26,914 nt of DNA from Moraxellaceae bacterium (GTDB taxonomy: Bacteria; Pseudomonadota; Gammaproteobacteria; Pseudomonadales; Ketobacteraceae): assembly GCA_002402125.1 (NCBI GenBank), contig NVVG01000006.1, forward strand, positions 17,985 to 44,898, written 5' to 3'. This document shows positions 1 through 7,808 of the stretch, one piece after another (the stretch's first letter is position 1; every line of letters begins with the position of its first letter). Under the pieces are notes generated by a model. It had not been told where the DNA came from and made no database searches. It saw nothing but the letters and a program-made list of their open reading frames with translations. The position numbers were made by a program, and so were the translations under genes.

Positions 1-1
1 T

Positions 2-1159
2 TCATGCATTATAGGTGCTTTCAATGATGCCACCACCCAGACATACATCTCCTTGATATAGAACAACAGATTGCCCTGGCGTTACTGCACGTTGAGCACT
101 ATCAAAGGAAATTATGTAACGGCTATTTGCGCCTGAATCATCGATGTTGATTGTACATGATTGGTCAGGTTGACGATAACGGGATTTTGCCATGCATTGA
201 AAGGGAAATTCAGCCGGTTTCGATTGAACCCAGTCAATCTCCGATGCGGTTAGTGTGTTAGAAAATAATTTAGGATTTTGGTTGCCCTGGCCCACGACTA
301 AAACATTGTGCTCTAGGTCTTTCTCTAGCACATACCAGGGGTCGTCTGACGCATTGGCGAGACCACCAATACCTAACCCTTGGCGTTGTCCAATGGTGTG
401 GTACATAAGCCCTTGGTGTCGGCCTATGGCATCTCCGGTCTCGGTTTTTATGTCACCGGGTTGTGCTGGGATGTATTGTTGCAGAAAATCCTTAAAACGC
501 CGTTCGCCAATAAAGCAGATGCCGGTACTGTCCTTTTTATCGTGGTTCTCGAATCCTTGTTCGCTGGCAATTCTGCGTACTTCAGGTTTTTCAATTTCAC
601 CCAATGGGAAAAGGGTTTTCGCTAAACGGCTACCACTGACGGCATGCAGAAAGTAACTTTGGTCTTTGTTATTGTCTAATCCTTTTAGGAGTGAGGCGCT
701 GTTACCGGTGCTATTATTTTCGGACTCGCCCCGACGAGCATAGTGGCCGGTAGCGATAAAGTCCGCGCCTAGTGTCTCCGCATAGTCTAAAAATGCTTTG
801 AACTTAATCTCCTTGTTACAAAGAATGTCGGGGTTTGGGGTGCGCCCAGCTTTGTATTCTTTGATGAATAACTCAAACACATTATCCCAATACTCCGCGG
901 CAAAATTGGCGGTGTGTAGGTGGATACCCAGTTTGTCTGCGACCGATTGCGCGTCGGCAAGGTCTGTAATGGCGGTACAATACTCGGTGCCATCGTCTTC
1001 GTCCCAGTTTTTCATGAACAGACCTTCTACGGCATACCCCTGTTGCATCAACAGGTAGGCACTGACGGAGGAATCAACACCACCGGACATGCCGACAATG
1101 ACTTTCTTTGGCCGGGCTGTCTTTGGCTGTGCACTGTTTGGCTGAGTGAGTGTCGACAT
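2..1159 (-). CDS. mnmA: tRNA-specific 2-thiouridylase MnmA
   Basis: MnmA adenylates U34 of tRNA-Lys, -Glu and -Gln and replaces its O2 with sulfur delivered by the Tus relay, giving s2U34. The 385-residue protein has the PP-loop SGGVDSS at residues 25-31. The two catalytic cysteines are Cys114 (DILCNKE) and Cys215 ([10 protein letters not shown]), matching E. coli Cys102 and Cys199. A tRNA-binding and beta-barrel C-terminal half follows. The length is near the family norm (about 370), with a slightly longer polar N terminus. The ATG follows the nudJ stop directly, and a GAAGGAAAG ribosome site lies inside the end of nudJ, so the two are probably cotranslated. The gene is complete; its stop is at the window edge. 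In relatives hflD follows, which would lie outside the window. Its sulfur donors TusBCDE are encoded about 21 kb away. Confidence 0.97.
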   Translation of the reverse strand: MSTLTQPNSAQPKTARPKKVIVGMSGGVDSSVSAYLLMQQGYAVEGLFMKNWDEDDGTEYCTAITDLADAQSVADKLGIHLHTANFAAEYWDNVFELFIKEYKAGRTPNPDILCNKEIKFKAFLDYAETLGADFIATGHYARRGESENNSTGNSASLLKGLDNNKDQSYFLHAVSGSRLAKTLFPLGEIEKPEVRRIASEQGFENHDKKDSTGICFIGERRFKDFLQQYIPAQPGDIKTETGDAIGRHQGLMYHTIGQRQGLGIGGLANASDDPWYVLEKDLEHNVLVVGQGNQNPKLFSNTLTASEIDWVQSKPAEFPFQCMAKSRYRQPDQSCTINIDDSGANSRYIISFDSAQRAVTPGQSVVLYQGDVCLGGGIIESTYNA

Positions 1160-1615
1160 TTACTTTCCTTCGGGGTGTTCGTAGATCAACGACAGCGGGA
1201 ACTGCTTGCCATCTAGGTAGTCTTTGATACAGAGGGCAACCAGGGGGCCTCTATGCATCGCTTGTTTTTGGTTGATTTCATCAATAGTTAACCAACATTG
1301 ACCCTGGATGTCACTGTCGATGGGGGAATCCTCAAGGAATTTTACTGTGCTGGCGGCAAAACAAAAACGGTAATAGGTTATATCGTTGTAGGGAGCGGTG
1401 TACGTATAGATGCCAACCAGGTACTCAGGTGATACAAGCCAGCCGGTTTCTTCTAATGTTTCTCTGATGGCCGCATCGATAATAGACTCGCCTTTTTCTA
1501 CGTGACCAGCCGGTTGGTTGATGACATCAGCGTTATTTGAGCGTTCTTCTACAAGCAGAAACTTGCCATCATTTTCAACGATGGTGGCAACGGTGGCGTG
1601 TGGTGTCCAGATCAT
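1160..1615 (-). CDS. nudJ: NUDIX hydrolase, NudJ-like phosphatase
   Basis: This is a cytoplasmic NUDIX hydrolase of 151 residues. The full Nudix box is at residues 37-59: Gly37, Glu43, the REtlEEtG core at 51-58 and a hydrophobic Trp59. These residues bind the metal and the pyrophosphate. E. coli NudJ (YmfB) hydrolyses nucleoside tri- and diphosphates and HMP-PP (the thiamine precursor), and it also sits directly before mnmA. The neighbour, length and N-terminal WTPHATVATIVE pattern all support NudJ over other Nudix families; the substrate here is inferred. The stop codon touches the mnmA start codon. A plausible promoter lies 30-60 bases upstream (1645-1673). Confidence 0.9.
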   Translation of the reverse strand: MIWTPHATVATIVENDGKFLLVEERSNNADVINQPAGHVEKGESIIDAAIRETLEETGWLVSPEYLVGIYTYTAPYNDITYYRFCFAASTVKFLEDSPIDSDIQGQCWLTIDEINQKQAMHRGPLVALCIKDYLDGKQFPLSLIYEHPEGK

Positions 1616-1644
1616 GTCTTATCGGTCCCGGTTGTTTGACCCGC

Positions 1645-1673
1645 ATTCTATATAAAAATGTGAAAACAACCAA
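1645..1673 (-). promoter_or_regulatory. Candidate promoter of nudJ-mnmA
   Basis: Read on the minus strand, a TTGGTT -35-like box (1668-1673) is separated by 17 bases from a TAGAAT -10-like box (1645-1650). The -10 matches the sigma-70 consensus at 5 of 6 bases and the -35 at 3 of 6. The predicted start is about 22 bases before the nudJ ATG. The call rests on sequence match and position only. Confidence 0.4.
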
Positions 1674-1833
1674 CTTTGGTAGCGTTTTAACCGGCTTGTT
1701 CCCGGGAGGCGTCGGTGGTATTAGTAAGGATATAGATACGAACTGGAGCAGATGCGGGTATTTGGCAATTGGGCTTGCCATGAGCAGGCGAGTGCGGCAG
1801 TGTTAGCGAAAATTGCTTGGAAGGACAATCTTA

Positions 1834-2322
1834 ATGGACAATATGACAGAACTTACCCACCTAAACAGTTCAGGCGAGGCGCATATGGTTGATGTGACTC
1901 AAAAAGAAGTTACTCAACGTATCGCCATAGCCGAAGCCTTTATCCGCATGGCACCGCAAACCTTGGCGTTGATTGTGGATGGTAAACATGCCAAAGGTGA
2001 TGTGTTGGCTGTCGCGCGTATCGCGGGAATACAGGCGGCCAAAAAAACCTCGGATATTATCCCGCTGTGTCACCCTTTGATGCTGACCTCCGTTAAGGTG
2101 GAGCTTATTCCTGATCAACAGCAAGGTGGGGTGCGTGCGATTGCCACCTGTAAATTGGCGGGTAAGACTGGGGTGGAGATGGAAGCGCTTACCGCAGCAT
2201 CTGCGGCGGTGTTAACTATCTATGATATGTGTAAAGCTGTAGAAAAGGGCATGGTCATTGAAGGTATTAAGTTGCTCGAGAAGAAAGGTGGGAAGAGCGG
2301 AGATTGGACGCGTGGTGATTAA
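1834..2322 (+). CDS. moaC: Cyclic pyranopterin monophosphate synthase MoaC
   Basis: MoaC converts 3',8-cyclo-7,8-dihydro-GTP, made by MoaA, to cyclic pyranopterin monophosphate, the second step of molybdenum cofactor synthesis. The 162-residue protein aligns along its length with E. coli MoaC. The LCHPLML motif is at residues 78-84. Lys54, Asp131 and Lys134 match the E. coli active-site Lys51, Asp128 and Lys131. I chose the ATG at 1834 because a GGAAGGA ribosome site (1819-1825) lies 8 bases before it. An in-frame TTG at 1813 has no such site. The ATG at 1843 gives an N terminus closer to E. coli (MTELTHLN) but lies 17 bases from the site. It is the first gene of moaCDE; moaA and moaB are absent from the window. 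Confidence 0.96.
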   Translation: MDNMTELTHLNSSGEAHMVDVTQKEVTQRIAIAEAFIRMAPQTLALIVDGKHAKGDVLAVARIAGIQAAKKTSDIIPLCHPLMLTSVKVELIPDQQQGGVRAIATCKLAGKTGVEMEALTAASAAVLTIYDMCKAVEKGMVIEGIKLLEKKGGKSGDWTRGD

Positions 2323-2563
2323 TATTCTCTATTTTGCCAGTGTGAAAGACAGGTTAGGGACCGCGAGAGAGTCTCTGGATGTGCCTGCCAGCACAACGGG
2401 TACAGGATTGATGAAGATACTAAAATCCCGAGGAGAACCTTGGGTTAGTGTGTTTAGTGATACCAAATTGCTGATAGCGATCAATCAAGAAATGGCGAAT
2501 GAGGCGGCTCTAGTCAATGAGGGCGATGAAGTCGCTTTCTTTCCCCCGGTAACGGGTGGTTAA
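2312..2563 (+). CDS. moaD: Molybdopterin synthase sulfur carrier subunit MoaD
   Basis: MoaD is the small ubiquitin-fold subunit of molybdopterin synthase. Its C-terminal Gly-Gly carries a thiocarboxylate that donates sulfur to cPMP. The 83-residue product starts [15 protein letters not shown] and ends FFPPVTGG with the free GG, both diagnostic of the family. The start is one of two adjacent GTG codons (2312 or 2315), with a GCGGAG ribosome site at 2297-2302. Upstream in-frame codons lie inside moaC and give no MoaD-like sequence. The gene overlaps the end of moaC by 11 bases, indicating translational coupling. moaE begins one base after its stop. Confidence 0.94.
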   Translation: MVINILYFASVKDRLGTARESLDVPASTTGTGLMKILKSRGEPWVSVFSDTKLLIAINQEMANEAALVNEGDEVAFFPPVTGG

Positions 2564-2564
2564 T

Positions 2565-3023
2565 ATGGCTATCTCTGTAAAAGTTCAAACCGAAATGTTT
2601 GATTCCGCCCTGGAATCACAAGCGTTACGTGCAACATCATCGATGGTTGGGGCTCTGGTTGAGTTTACTGGCTTGGTAAGAGATATCAGTGAAGGCAAAC
2701 AGGTCAGCGCGATGTTTCTTGAACACTACCCTGGAATGACTGAAAAATCGCTGCATGACATTGCTCAGCAAGCGATTGACCGCTGGCAGGTCTTTGGCGT
2801 AACGATCATTCATCGCGTTGGCAGACTTGGTCCTACGGAGCCGATTGTGTATGTGGCGGTTGTTGGGGAGCACAGGAAAGAAAGCTTTGAGGCCTGTCAA
2901 TTCGTGATGGATCATCTGAAAAAAGACGCGCCTTTTTGGAAAAAGGAGTGGAATGAAAAAGAGGAAGCTGCTTGGGTGGCGGCAAAGGAGAGTGACGCGA
3001 ACGCGGCTTCTCGTTGGGATTAG
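2565..3023 (+). CDS. moaE: Molybdopterin synthase catalytic subunit MoaE
   Basis: MoaE is the large subunit of molybdopterin synthase (MoaD2-MoaE2). It binds cPMP and receives two sulfurs from MoaD thiocarboxylate. The 152-residue protein keeps FLEHYPGMTEK (residues 51-61), VTIIHRVG (79-86) and DHLKKDAPFWKKE (116-128). Lys119 and Lys126 fall at the same numbers as the E. coli catalytic lysines. I chose the ATG at 2565 because the N terminus fits the family; GGGTGG at 2554-2559 is a possible ribosome site. An in-frame GTG at 2556 would add three residues. The gene ends two bases before the convergent rluE stop, with no hairpin between them. Confidence 0.96.
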   Translation: MAISVKVQTEMFDSALESQALRATSSMVGALVEFTGLVRDISEGKQVSAMFLEHYPGMTEKSLHDIAQQAIDRWQVFGVTIIHRVGRLGPTEPIVYVAVVGEHRKESFEACQFVMDHLKKDAPFWKKEWNEKEEAAWVAAKESDANAASRWD

Positions 3024-3025
3024 AT

Positions 3026-3736
3026 TTATTTAGTCTTCGGGTTTTTCTTCTGTTTGTGGCGCTGTGGTTTACCGGCGTTTCTCTCTTTATTGCTCTTATG
3101 GTATTTGGTGTTAGCTACGTGCGTTTTTTTGTGTTTTGCTTTTTTTGGGGCGGAGGCTAACTTTGCTGCTAATTCCCCTGTTAGCGGCGCATCAGTCCAT
3201 TCACCCGGCGCTAGCTCAGATAACGTCCAAGCTCCGATGCTTTTTCTAATCAGTCGTAGCGTTGGGTGACCAACTGCCGCAGTCATTCTTCTTACTTGGC
3301 GGTTTTTTCCCTCGCGTATGGTGAGTTCAATCCAGGAAGTGGGTTTGTTTGCTCGTTGCCGTATTGGGGGGTGTCGCTCCCAAACAACTGGGGCAGATAT
3401 TTTACTCACAGTTGCCGGTAGTGTGGTGCCATCGTTTAAATTAACCCCAGAACGCAGCGCGTCAATCGCTTGCTCGCTGATGTCACCTTCCAATTGGGCC
3501 CAATAGGTTTTATCCAGTTTGTGGTCAGGGTGGGTGATGAGTGACTGCAGTTGGCCGTTATCGGTGAGTATTAGTAGTCCTTCAGAATCGAAATCCAGAC
3601 GTCCAGCAGGGTATATGTCGGGTATTGCTATATGTGCAGCAAGAGTCTCTTTGCCTTCATGTTCTGAGAACTGGCAAAGTACCTGGAAGGGTTTGTTGAA
3701 TAAAATAATCCGGGGCTTGAGGTTATCGTTGATCAT
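3026..3736 (-). CDS. rluE: 23S rRNA pseudouridine synthase, RluE-like
   Basis: This is a pseudouridine synthase of the RsuA/RluB/RluE group. RluE of E. coli makes pseudouridine 2457 in 23S rRNA. The catalytic aspartate is in GRLDFDSEGLL, Asp48 of residues 45-55. KLDKTYWAQLEG and GKNRQVRRMTAAVGHPTLRLIR are the other family motifs. Like RluE it has no N-terminal S4 domain: the first residues run straight into the catalytic fold (IILFNKPFQVL). At 236 residues it is longer than E. coli RluE (217). The extra length is a lysine-rich tail from about residue 196, which may aid rRNA binding (inference). No strong ribosome site precedes the ATG. It is transcribed towards moaE. Confidence 0.9.
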   Translation of the reverse strand: MINDNLKPRIILFNKPFQVLCQFSEHEGKETLAAHIAIPDIYPAGRLDFDSEGLLILTDNGQLQSLITHPDHKLDKTYWAQLEGDISEQAIDALRSGVNLNDGTTLPATVSKISAPVVWERHPPIRQRANKPTSWIELTIREGKNRQVRRMTAAVGHPTLRLIRKSIGAWTLSELAPGEWTDAPLTGELAAKLASAPKKAKHKKTHVANTKYHKSNKERNAGKPQRHKQKKNPKTK

Positions 3737-3933
3737 TTTTACCGAACATTGTGTATAAGCAGAGGGCCTATAGGCAGGCTGGGGGAGATGAATAAGGTGT
3801 GTTGTGGCTAATTGTATGGAAATCAGGATGAAAAGACGAGTATTTAGAGAGGTGAACTAGGAAAACACTGACCTTTAACGAGGAACTGCTACATAACAGC
3901 CTGATATTAACCAGTAACTAGTTTTGTGAGGGC

Positions 3934-3975
3934 TTGAAAATACGCTGGCGCCCGAAGGCGCCAGCTTATTTTCAA
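3934..3975 (-). terminator. Hairpin terminator after cspD
   Basis: A perfect 9-bp GC-rich stem (3944-3952 with 3957-3965, loop CGAA) is extended by a second 9-bp A/T stem (3934-3942 with 3967-3975) after one mismatch. The cspD stop codon (3972-3974) lies in the outer arm. On the minus strand the hairpin is followed by a short T-containing stretch. This fits a terminator or 3'-end stabiliser of cspD mRNA, which would otherwise run into rluE. Confidence 0.75.
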
Positions 3976-4313
3976 ATTGCTTGTGCGCGTATTATTGGCT
4001 CAACATTGGAGATTGGAGGCTCCTCCGTTGTGCTAATAGTATCTTGTGTACCTTCCATCTCTTCTACGTTTTGCGTTCCTTCCACAACTTCTAGCTCTTC
4101 CACACCTTCCGAAATCACATCAATATTAACGGCGTGCAGACCTTTTGGGGCTTCACGTGTTTCAAATGTAATAAGCTGTCCCGCTTTTAAACTCTTATAA
4201 CCTTCCATAGTTATGTAGGAATAGTGCACAAACAGGTCATCACCGCCATCATCTGGCCTGATGAATCCATAACCTTTCGCATTGTTAAACCATTTCACTT
4301 TCCCAGTTGCCAT
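3972..4313 (-). CDS. cspD: Cold-shock domain protein, CspD-like, with acidic tail
   Basis: The N-terminal 67 residues are a cold-shock domain with both nucleic-acid-binding motifs: RNP1 KGYGFI at residues 13-18 and RNP2 LFVHYS at 27-32. The position, divergent from clpS-clpA, is that of cspD in Pseudomonas and relatives, where the protein binds single-stranded DNA or RNA; E. coli CspD inhibits replication. The family is usually 70-75 residues. This one has 113, the extra 46 forming an acidic, Ser/Thr/Glu/Pro-rich tail with an imperfect repeat (VVEGTQN, then EMEGTQD). The function of the tail is unknown. A strong AAGGAG ribosome site fixes the start and lies in a small hairpin loop. Confidence 0.93.
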   Translation of the reverse strand: MATGKVKWFNNAKGYGFIRPDDGGDDLFVHYSYITMEGYKSLKAGQLITFETREAPKGLHAVNIDVISEGVEELEVVEGTQNVEEMEGTQDTISTTEEPPISNVEPIIRAQAI

Positions 4314-4315
4314 AA

Positions 4316-4334
4316 CTCAACTCCTTCTGTTGAG
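4316..4334 (-). promoter_or_regulatory. cspD leader hairpin with Shine-Dalgarno in loop
   Basis: On the minus strand, CTCAAC (4329-4334) pairs with GTTGAG (4316-4321) to give a 6-bp stem. The seven-base loop AGAAGGA (4322-4328) holds most of the ribosome site. The stem ends two bases before the ATG. Such a structure could present or mask the site depending on temperature; the regulatory role is inference. Confidence 0.5.
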
Positions 4335-4431
4335 ACTACGTAAAATCGAGATGCTCTCTTCATTTGGTAGTCAGTATTTATTGTCATTGTCTTGTATCTG
4401 TGTCGTAATACTTAGTATATTAACAAGTGCT

Positions 4432-4450
4432 TTTGTAAACATTTGTAAAC
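4432..4450. repeat. Direct repeat TTTGTAAAC in the cspD-clpS intergenic region
   Basis: Two identical 9-mers, TTTGTAAAC, lie at 4432-4440 and 4442-4450, exactly 10 bases apart and so on the same helix face. Read on the minus strand they contain TTTACA, which resembles a -35 box. They may be an operator or promoter element between the divergent cspD and clpS genes. No known regulator is assigned. Confidence 0.5.
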
Positions 4451-4523
4451 GTACTATGGACACTTTCAGACAGGATTAGCATTTAGTCAAGTAATTTTTC
4501 TAATTTTTGTCGTGTAACTTCAG

Positions 4524-4548
4524 TAATTTTTCCCTATATGAAAAATTA
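4524..4548. promoter_or_regulatory. Perfect A/T dyad upstream of clpS
   Basis: TAATTTTTC (4524-4532) and GAAAAATTA (4540-4548) form a 9-bp inverted repeat around a 7-base spacer. It ends 33 bases before the clpS ATG. It could be a protein-binding palindrome or a weak mRNA hairpin. Confidence 0.45.
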
Positions 4549-4581
4549 TTGCTTAATTCTTGCGGTTTATGATTTCTAGTT

Positions 4582-4947
4582 ATGGGAAAAATATCTAATC
4601 TTCAACTAACATTGAATAGTAAGGGCAGTCAGTCTCCTGATGATGATTATGAGGGTGATTTGGCAGTCGCTGAGTCCAAAGCGGATTTGGCGCCACCGCC
4701 CATGTATCGAATATTGATGCTGGATGACGACTACACTCCAATGGAGTTTGTTGTTCAGGTGTTGGAAACGTATTTCAGTATGGGCAGGGAGAAAGCAACC
4801 CAAATCATGCTGACGGTTCACACACAAGGCAAAGCAGCCTGTGGTGAGTTCACCAAAGACGTAGCCGAGACAAAGGCATCACAAGTGGCTCAATCTGCAC
4901 GTGAAAATCAACATCCTTTGATGTGCGAAATTGAGAAGGTTTCTTGA
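4582..4947 (+). CDS. clpS: ATP-dependent Clp protease adaptor ClpS
   Basis: ClpS binds proteins with N-terminal Leu, Phe, Tyr or Trp and hands them to ClpAP. The 121-residue protein has a polar 40-residue N-terminal extension and then the core. DDYTPMEFV is at residues 49-57, [10 protein letters not shown] at 77-86, and [14 protein letters not shown] at 106-119. His80 corresponds to E. coli His66, which contacts the N-degron amino group. The residue matching E. coli Asn34, another pocket residue, is Asp48, so the usual N-D-D reads D-D-D. The start MGK resembles E. coli, but no clear ribosome site precedes it. clpA follows after 74 bases. Confidence 0.95.
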   Translation: MGKISNLQLTLNSKGSQSPDDDYEGDLAVAESKADLAPPPMYRILMLDDDYTPMEFVVQVLETYFSMGREKATQIMLTVHTQGKAACGEFTKDVAETKASQVAQSARENQHPLMCEIEKVS

Positions 4948-4982
4948 CCAGGTCACTATTTAAGCCAAATTCATTTGGTCAA
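4944..4982 (+). promoter_or_regulatory. Alternative hairpins between clpS and clpA
   Basis: TTGACCA (4944-4950, overlapping the clpS stop) can pair with TGGTCAA (4976-4982). CCAAAT (4965-4970) can pair with ATTTGG (4973-4978), although full pairing leaves a tight two-base loop. The two stems share 4976-4978, so they exclude each other. There is no U tract, so a classic terminator is unlikely. RNA processing or coupling control is possible but unproven. Confidence 0.35.
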
Positions 4983-5021
4983 CTAGCGATTTAGTTTGTG
5001 GTCTAACGTAGGTGTAGAACG

Positions 5022-7283
5022 ATGTTAAGCAAAGATCTGGAAGTTACTCTGAACTTAGCCTTTCGCGATGCGAGAAGTAAAAGACACGAATACATGACTG
5101 TTGAGCACTTGTTATTAGCTCTTCTTGATAACGATTCAGCATCGAGTGTGTTGGTTGCCTGTGGCAGTGCTATCGATGTGCTCAAAAGCGACCTGGTAGC
5201 GTTTGTTGATGAAACAACACCGTTAATACCAAGTACCGATGATGATCGAGAAACTCAGCCAACCCTGGGTTTTCAGCGCGTTCTTCAGCGGGCAGTTTTC
5301 CATGTGCAATCATCCGGCAAGAAAGAAGTTACCGGTGCCAATGTCTTAGTGGCAATTTTCAGTGAGCAAGAAAGCCAAGCGGTTTACTTCCTCAAGCGCC
5401 AAGATGTAGCACGGATTGATGTGGTTAATTATATTGCACATGGAATATCCAAGACCACTGACGATAGCAATCAAGATATGGTTGAGCCTAGTCAGGAGCA
5501 ATTGGAGGAGGAAGGGGGCGCAGAAAGCGCTCAGAGACCGTTGGAAGCTTACGCAACAAATTTGAATGAGATGGCCAAGCTGGGCAAAATTGATCCGCTT
5601 GTCGGGCGCAGTGAAGAAGTTATGCGTACCGTTCAAATACTTTGTCGTCGACGTAAAAATAACCCCTTATTAGTGGGTGAGCCAGGAGTGGGTAAAACGG
5701 CGATTGCGGAAGGTTTAGCCAAACGTATAGTTGATGGCGAAGTACCTGATGCGATAGGTCAAGGCATCGTCTATTCCTTGGATCTAGGGGCATTGCTGGC
5801 AGGAACGAAATATCGAGGTGACTTCGAGAAACGCTTCAAGGCATTGTTACATGACCTGCAAAATGAAGAGCACTCGATTCTCTTTATCGATGAAATTCAC
5901 ACCATTATTGGTGCCGGCGCCGCATCTGGTGGTGTCATGGATGCCTCTAACTTGCTTAAACCCATGTTGGCCTCTGGCGAAATTAAATGCATTGGATCAA
6001 CAACCTTTCAGGAATACCGCGGTATTTTTGAAAAAGATCGGGCGTTGGCCCGTCGATTCCAGAAAATCGATATCATTGAGCCTAGCGTAGATGATACTTA
6101 CGAAATACTAAAAGGTTTAAAGAGCAAGTTTGAAGAGCATCACCAGCTTAAATATAGCAACAAGGCACTTCGGGCTGCTTCTGAATTGTCAGCAAGATAC
6201 ATTAATGACCGACAGCTCCCCGATAAGGCTATCGATGTTATTGATGAGGTTGGAGCTTATCAGCGTTTAGTTGCGCCAAGTAAGCGTAAGAAGATTATTG
6301 GCGTACCAGACATTGAAGCTATCGTGGCAACAATAGCCCGTGTGCCAGCGAAAACGGTCTCGTCCGATGATAAAGATACCTTGATGAACTTGGAGCGTAA
6401 TTTAAAGCTAACGGTATTTGGCCAAGATGAAGCGATCGATGCACTATCGAATGCGGTTAAATTGGGTCGAGCAGGGCTTGGTTCTCCGGAAAAGCCAATC
6501 GGTAGTTTTCTGTTTGCAGGCCCTACCGGCGTAGGCAAGACAGAGGTGACCAAACAACTTGCGCTGTCGATGGGAATGGAACTTGTGCGTTTCGATATGT
6601 CTGAGTATATGGAGCGCCATACTGTCTCCAGGTTGATTGGTGCACCTCCTGGTTATGTAGGTTATGACCAGGGTGGGCTGTTGACTGAGGCGGTTACCAA
6701 AACACCGCATTGTGTGTTATTGCTGGATGAAGTCGAAAAGGCGCACCCGGATGTCTTTAACCTGTTGCTACAAGTGATGGACCATGGTTCGTTGACCGAC
6801 AATAACGGCAGAAAGGCAGATTTTAGAAACGTTATCCTGGTTATGACAACCAACGCAGGGGCTGAGATGATGAGTCGCTCCTCTATGGGTTTCACCAAGC
6901 AGGATCATTCGTTGGATGGGTCAGACGCAATCAATCGCTTATTTAGCCCAGAGTTTAGAAATCGCTTAGACTCCATCATTCAATTCAATAGTCTTGATAT
7001 GGAAGTTATCAAGGGTGTGGTCGATAAGTTCTTAACGGAGCTTCAATGCCAGCTTGACGATAAAAAAGTTCAGTTGGATGTGAATGATGATGCCCGGGAC
7101 TGGTTTGCCAAGAAGGGTTACGATCCAGCCATGGGGGCTCGGCCTATGAATCGTCTGATCCAAGAAATGCTGAAAAAGCCCTTAGCCGAGAAGATCTTGT
7201 TTGGAGAGCTTGCGGACAGTGGCGGTGTTGTTCATGTTTCGACGAAAAAAGACGAGTTGGAGTTCGCTGTCGAACCCGCATGA
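5022..7283 (+). CDS. clpA: ATP-dependent Clp protease ATPase subunit ClpA
   Basis: ClpA is the AAA+ unfoldase that feeds ClpP and takes N-degron substrates from ClpS. In the 753-residue protein, the N domain (about 1-145) is followed by an acidic linker (about 145-170). AAA module 1 has Walker A GEPGVGKT at 219-226 and Walker B ILFIDE at 286-291. Module 2 has Walker A GPTGVGKT at 500-507 and Walker B VLLLDE at 565-570. The ClpP-docking loop is MGF at 622-624, the equivalent of IGL in E. coli. ClpB's long coiled-coil M domain is absent, which separates the two families. Length matches E. coli ClpA (758). clpP is not in the window. The gene ends at a strong terminator. Confidence 0.98.
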   Translation: MLSKDLEVTLNLAFRDARSKRHEYMTVEHLLLALLDNDSASSVLVACGSAIDVLKSDLVAFVDETTPLIPSTDDDRETQPTLGFQRVLQRAVFHVQSSGKKEVTGANVLVAIFSEQESQAVYFLKRQDVARIDVVNYIAHGISKTTDDSNQDMVEPSQEQLEEEGGAESAQRPLEAYATNLNEMAKLGKIDPLVGRSEEVMRTVQILCRRRKNNPLLVGEPGVGKTAIAEGLAKRIVDGEVPDAIGQGIVYSLDLGALLAGTKYRGDFEKRFKALLHDLQNEEHSILFIDEIHTIIGAGAASGGVMDASNLLKPMLASGEIKCIGSTTFQEYRGIFEKDRALARRFQKIDIIEPSVDDTYEILKGLKSKFEEHHQLKYSNKALRAASELSARYINDRQLPDKAIDVIDEVGAYQRLVAPSKRKKIIGVPDIEAIVATIARVPAKTVSSDDKDTLMNLERNLKLTVFGQDEAIDALSNAVKLGRAGLGSPEKPIGSFLFAGPTGVGKTEVTKQLALSMGMELVRFDMSEYMERHTVSRLIGAPPGYVGYDQGGLLTEAVTKTPHCVLLLDEVEKAHPDVFNLLLQVMDHGSLTDNNGRKADFRNVILVMTTNAGAEMMSRSSMGFTKQDHSLDGSDAINRLFSPEFRNRLDSIIQFNSLDMEVIKGVVDKFLTELQCQLDDKKVQLDVNDDARDWFAKKGYDPAMGARPMNRLIQEMLKKPLAEKILFGELADSGGVVHVSTKKDELEFAVEPA

Positions 7284-7305
7284 CGCTGGATTGACATAAT
7301 AGAAA

Positions 7306-7344
7306 GACATAAAAAAAGAGCGCGATGCGCTCTTTTTTTATGTC
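7306..7344. terminator. Bidirectional terminator between clpA and infA
   Basis: A perfect 18-bp inverted repeat (7306-7323 with 7327-7344) closes on a 3-base loop. The core is GAGCGC/GCGCTC, flanked by runs of seven A and seven T. It therefore works as an intrinsic terminator on both strands, serving convergent clpA (plus) and infA (minus). Confidence 0.95.
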
Positions 7345-7360
7345 TAACCTTAAAGCCTAA

Positions 7361-7579
7361 CTACCTAACACGGTAGGTGATGCGGCCTTTGCTTAGGTCG
7401 TAAGGTGTCATCTCAACCTTAACTTTATCGCCGGTTAGGATTCGAATGTAGTTTTTACGCATTTTTCCTGAGATATGCGCAGTAAGTATGTGGCCATTTT
7501 CTAGCTCTACACGAAACATGGTGTTTGGTAAGGTTTCTACAACCGTACCTTCCATTTCGAGTGACTCTTCTTTTGCCAT
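7361..7579 (-). CDS. infA: Translation initiation factor IF-1
   Basis: IF-1 binds the A site of the 30S subunit during initiation and assists IF-2 and IF-3. The product is 72 residues, the exact family length. It is a single S1/OB domain, with [25 protein letters not shown] sequence near the N terminus and [14 protein letters not shown] in the middle. AGAGGTAG lies about 9 bases before the ATG. It is the last gene of the trxB-aat-ate-infA group, but a 229-base gap after ate suggests it also has its own promoter; I could not pick a convincing one. Confidence 0.98.
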   Translation of the reverse strand: MAKEESLEMEGTVVETLPNTMFRVELENGHILTAHISGKMRKNYIRILTGDKVKVEMTPYDLSKGRITYRVR

Positions 7580-7808
7580 TCGGCCGCTACCTCTTTGTTT
7601 TGTGTCGCTTTATTCTTTGGATGCAAGCAGGAGAAATCATGCTCAACTAAATCAGGGCTGAATTCTGCATTATTTCCCCGCGATAATCAAAAATATTCGC
7701 TAAATAAATGTAAATACATTAAAAATGGTTGGTGAAACAGGGCTTTGCTGATAAAGCTAGGGTGAGGGGCTGACTATTACTCTTACAAACGCAGTAAGGG
7801 TGATGATT

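Noticed and set aside
1616..1833. Molybdenum-cofactor riboswitch before moaC
   Set aside because: I could not fit the known consensus or its paired elements to this stretch. A covariance-model search would decide.
7580..7808. Promoter for infA
   Set aside because: Several A/T-rich hexamers exist, but none has both a good -10 and a -35 at proper spacing.
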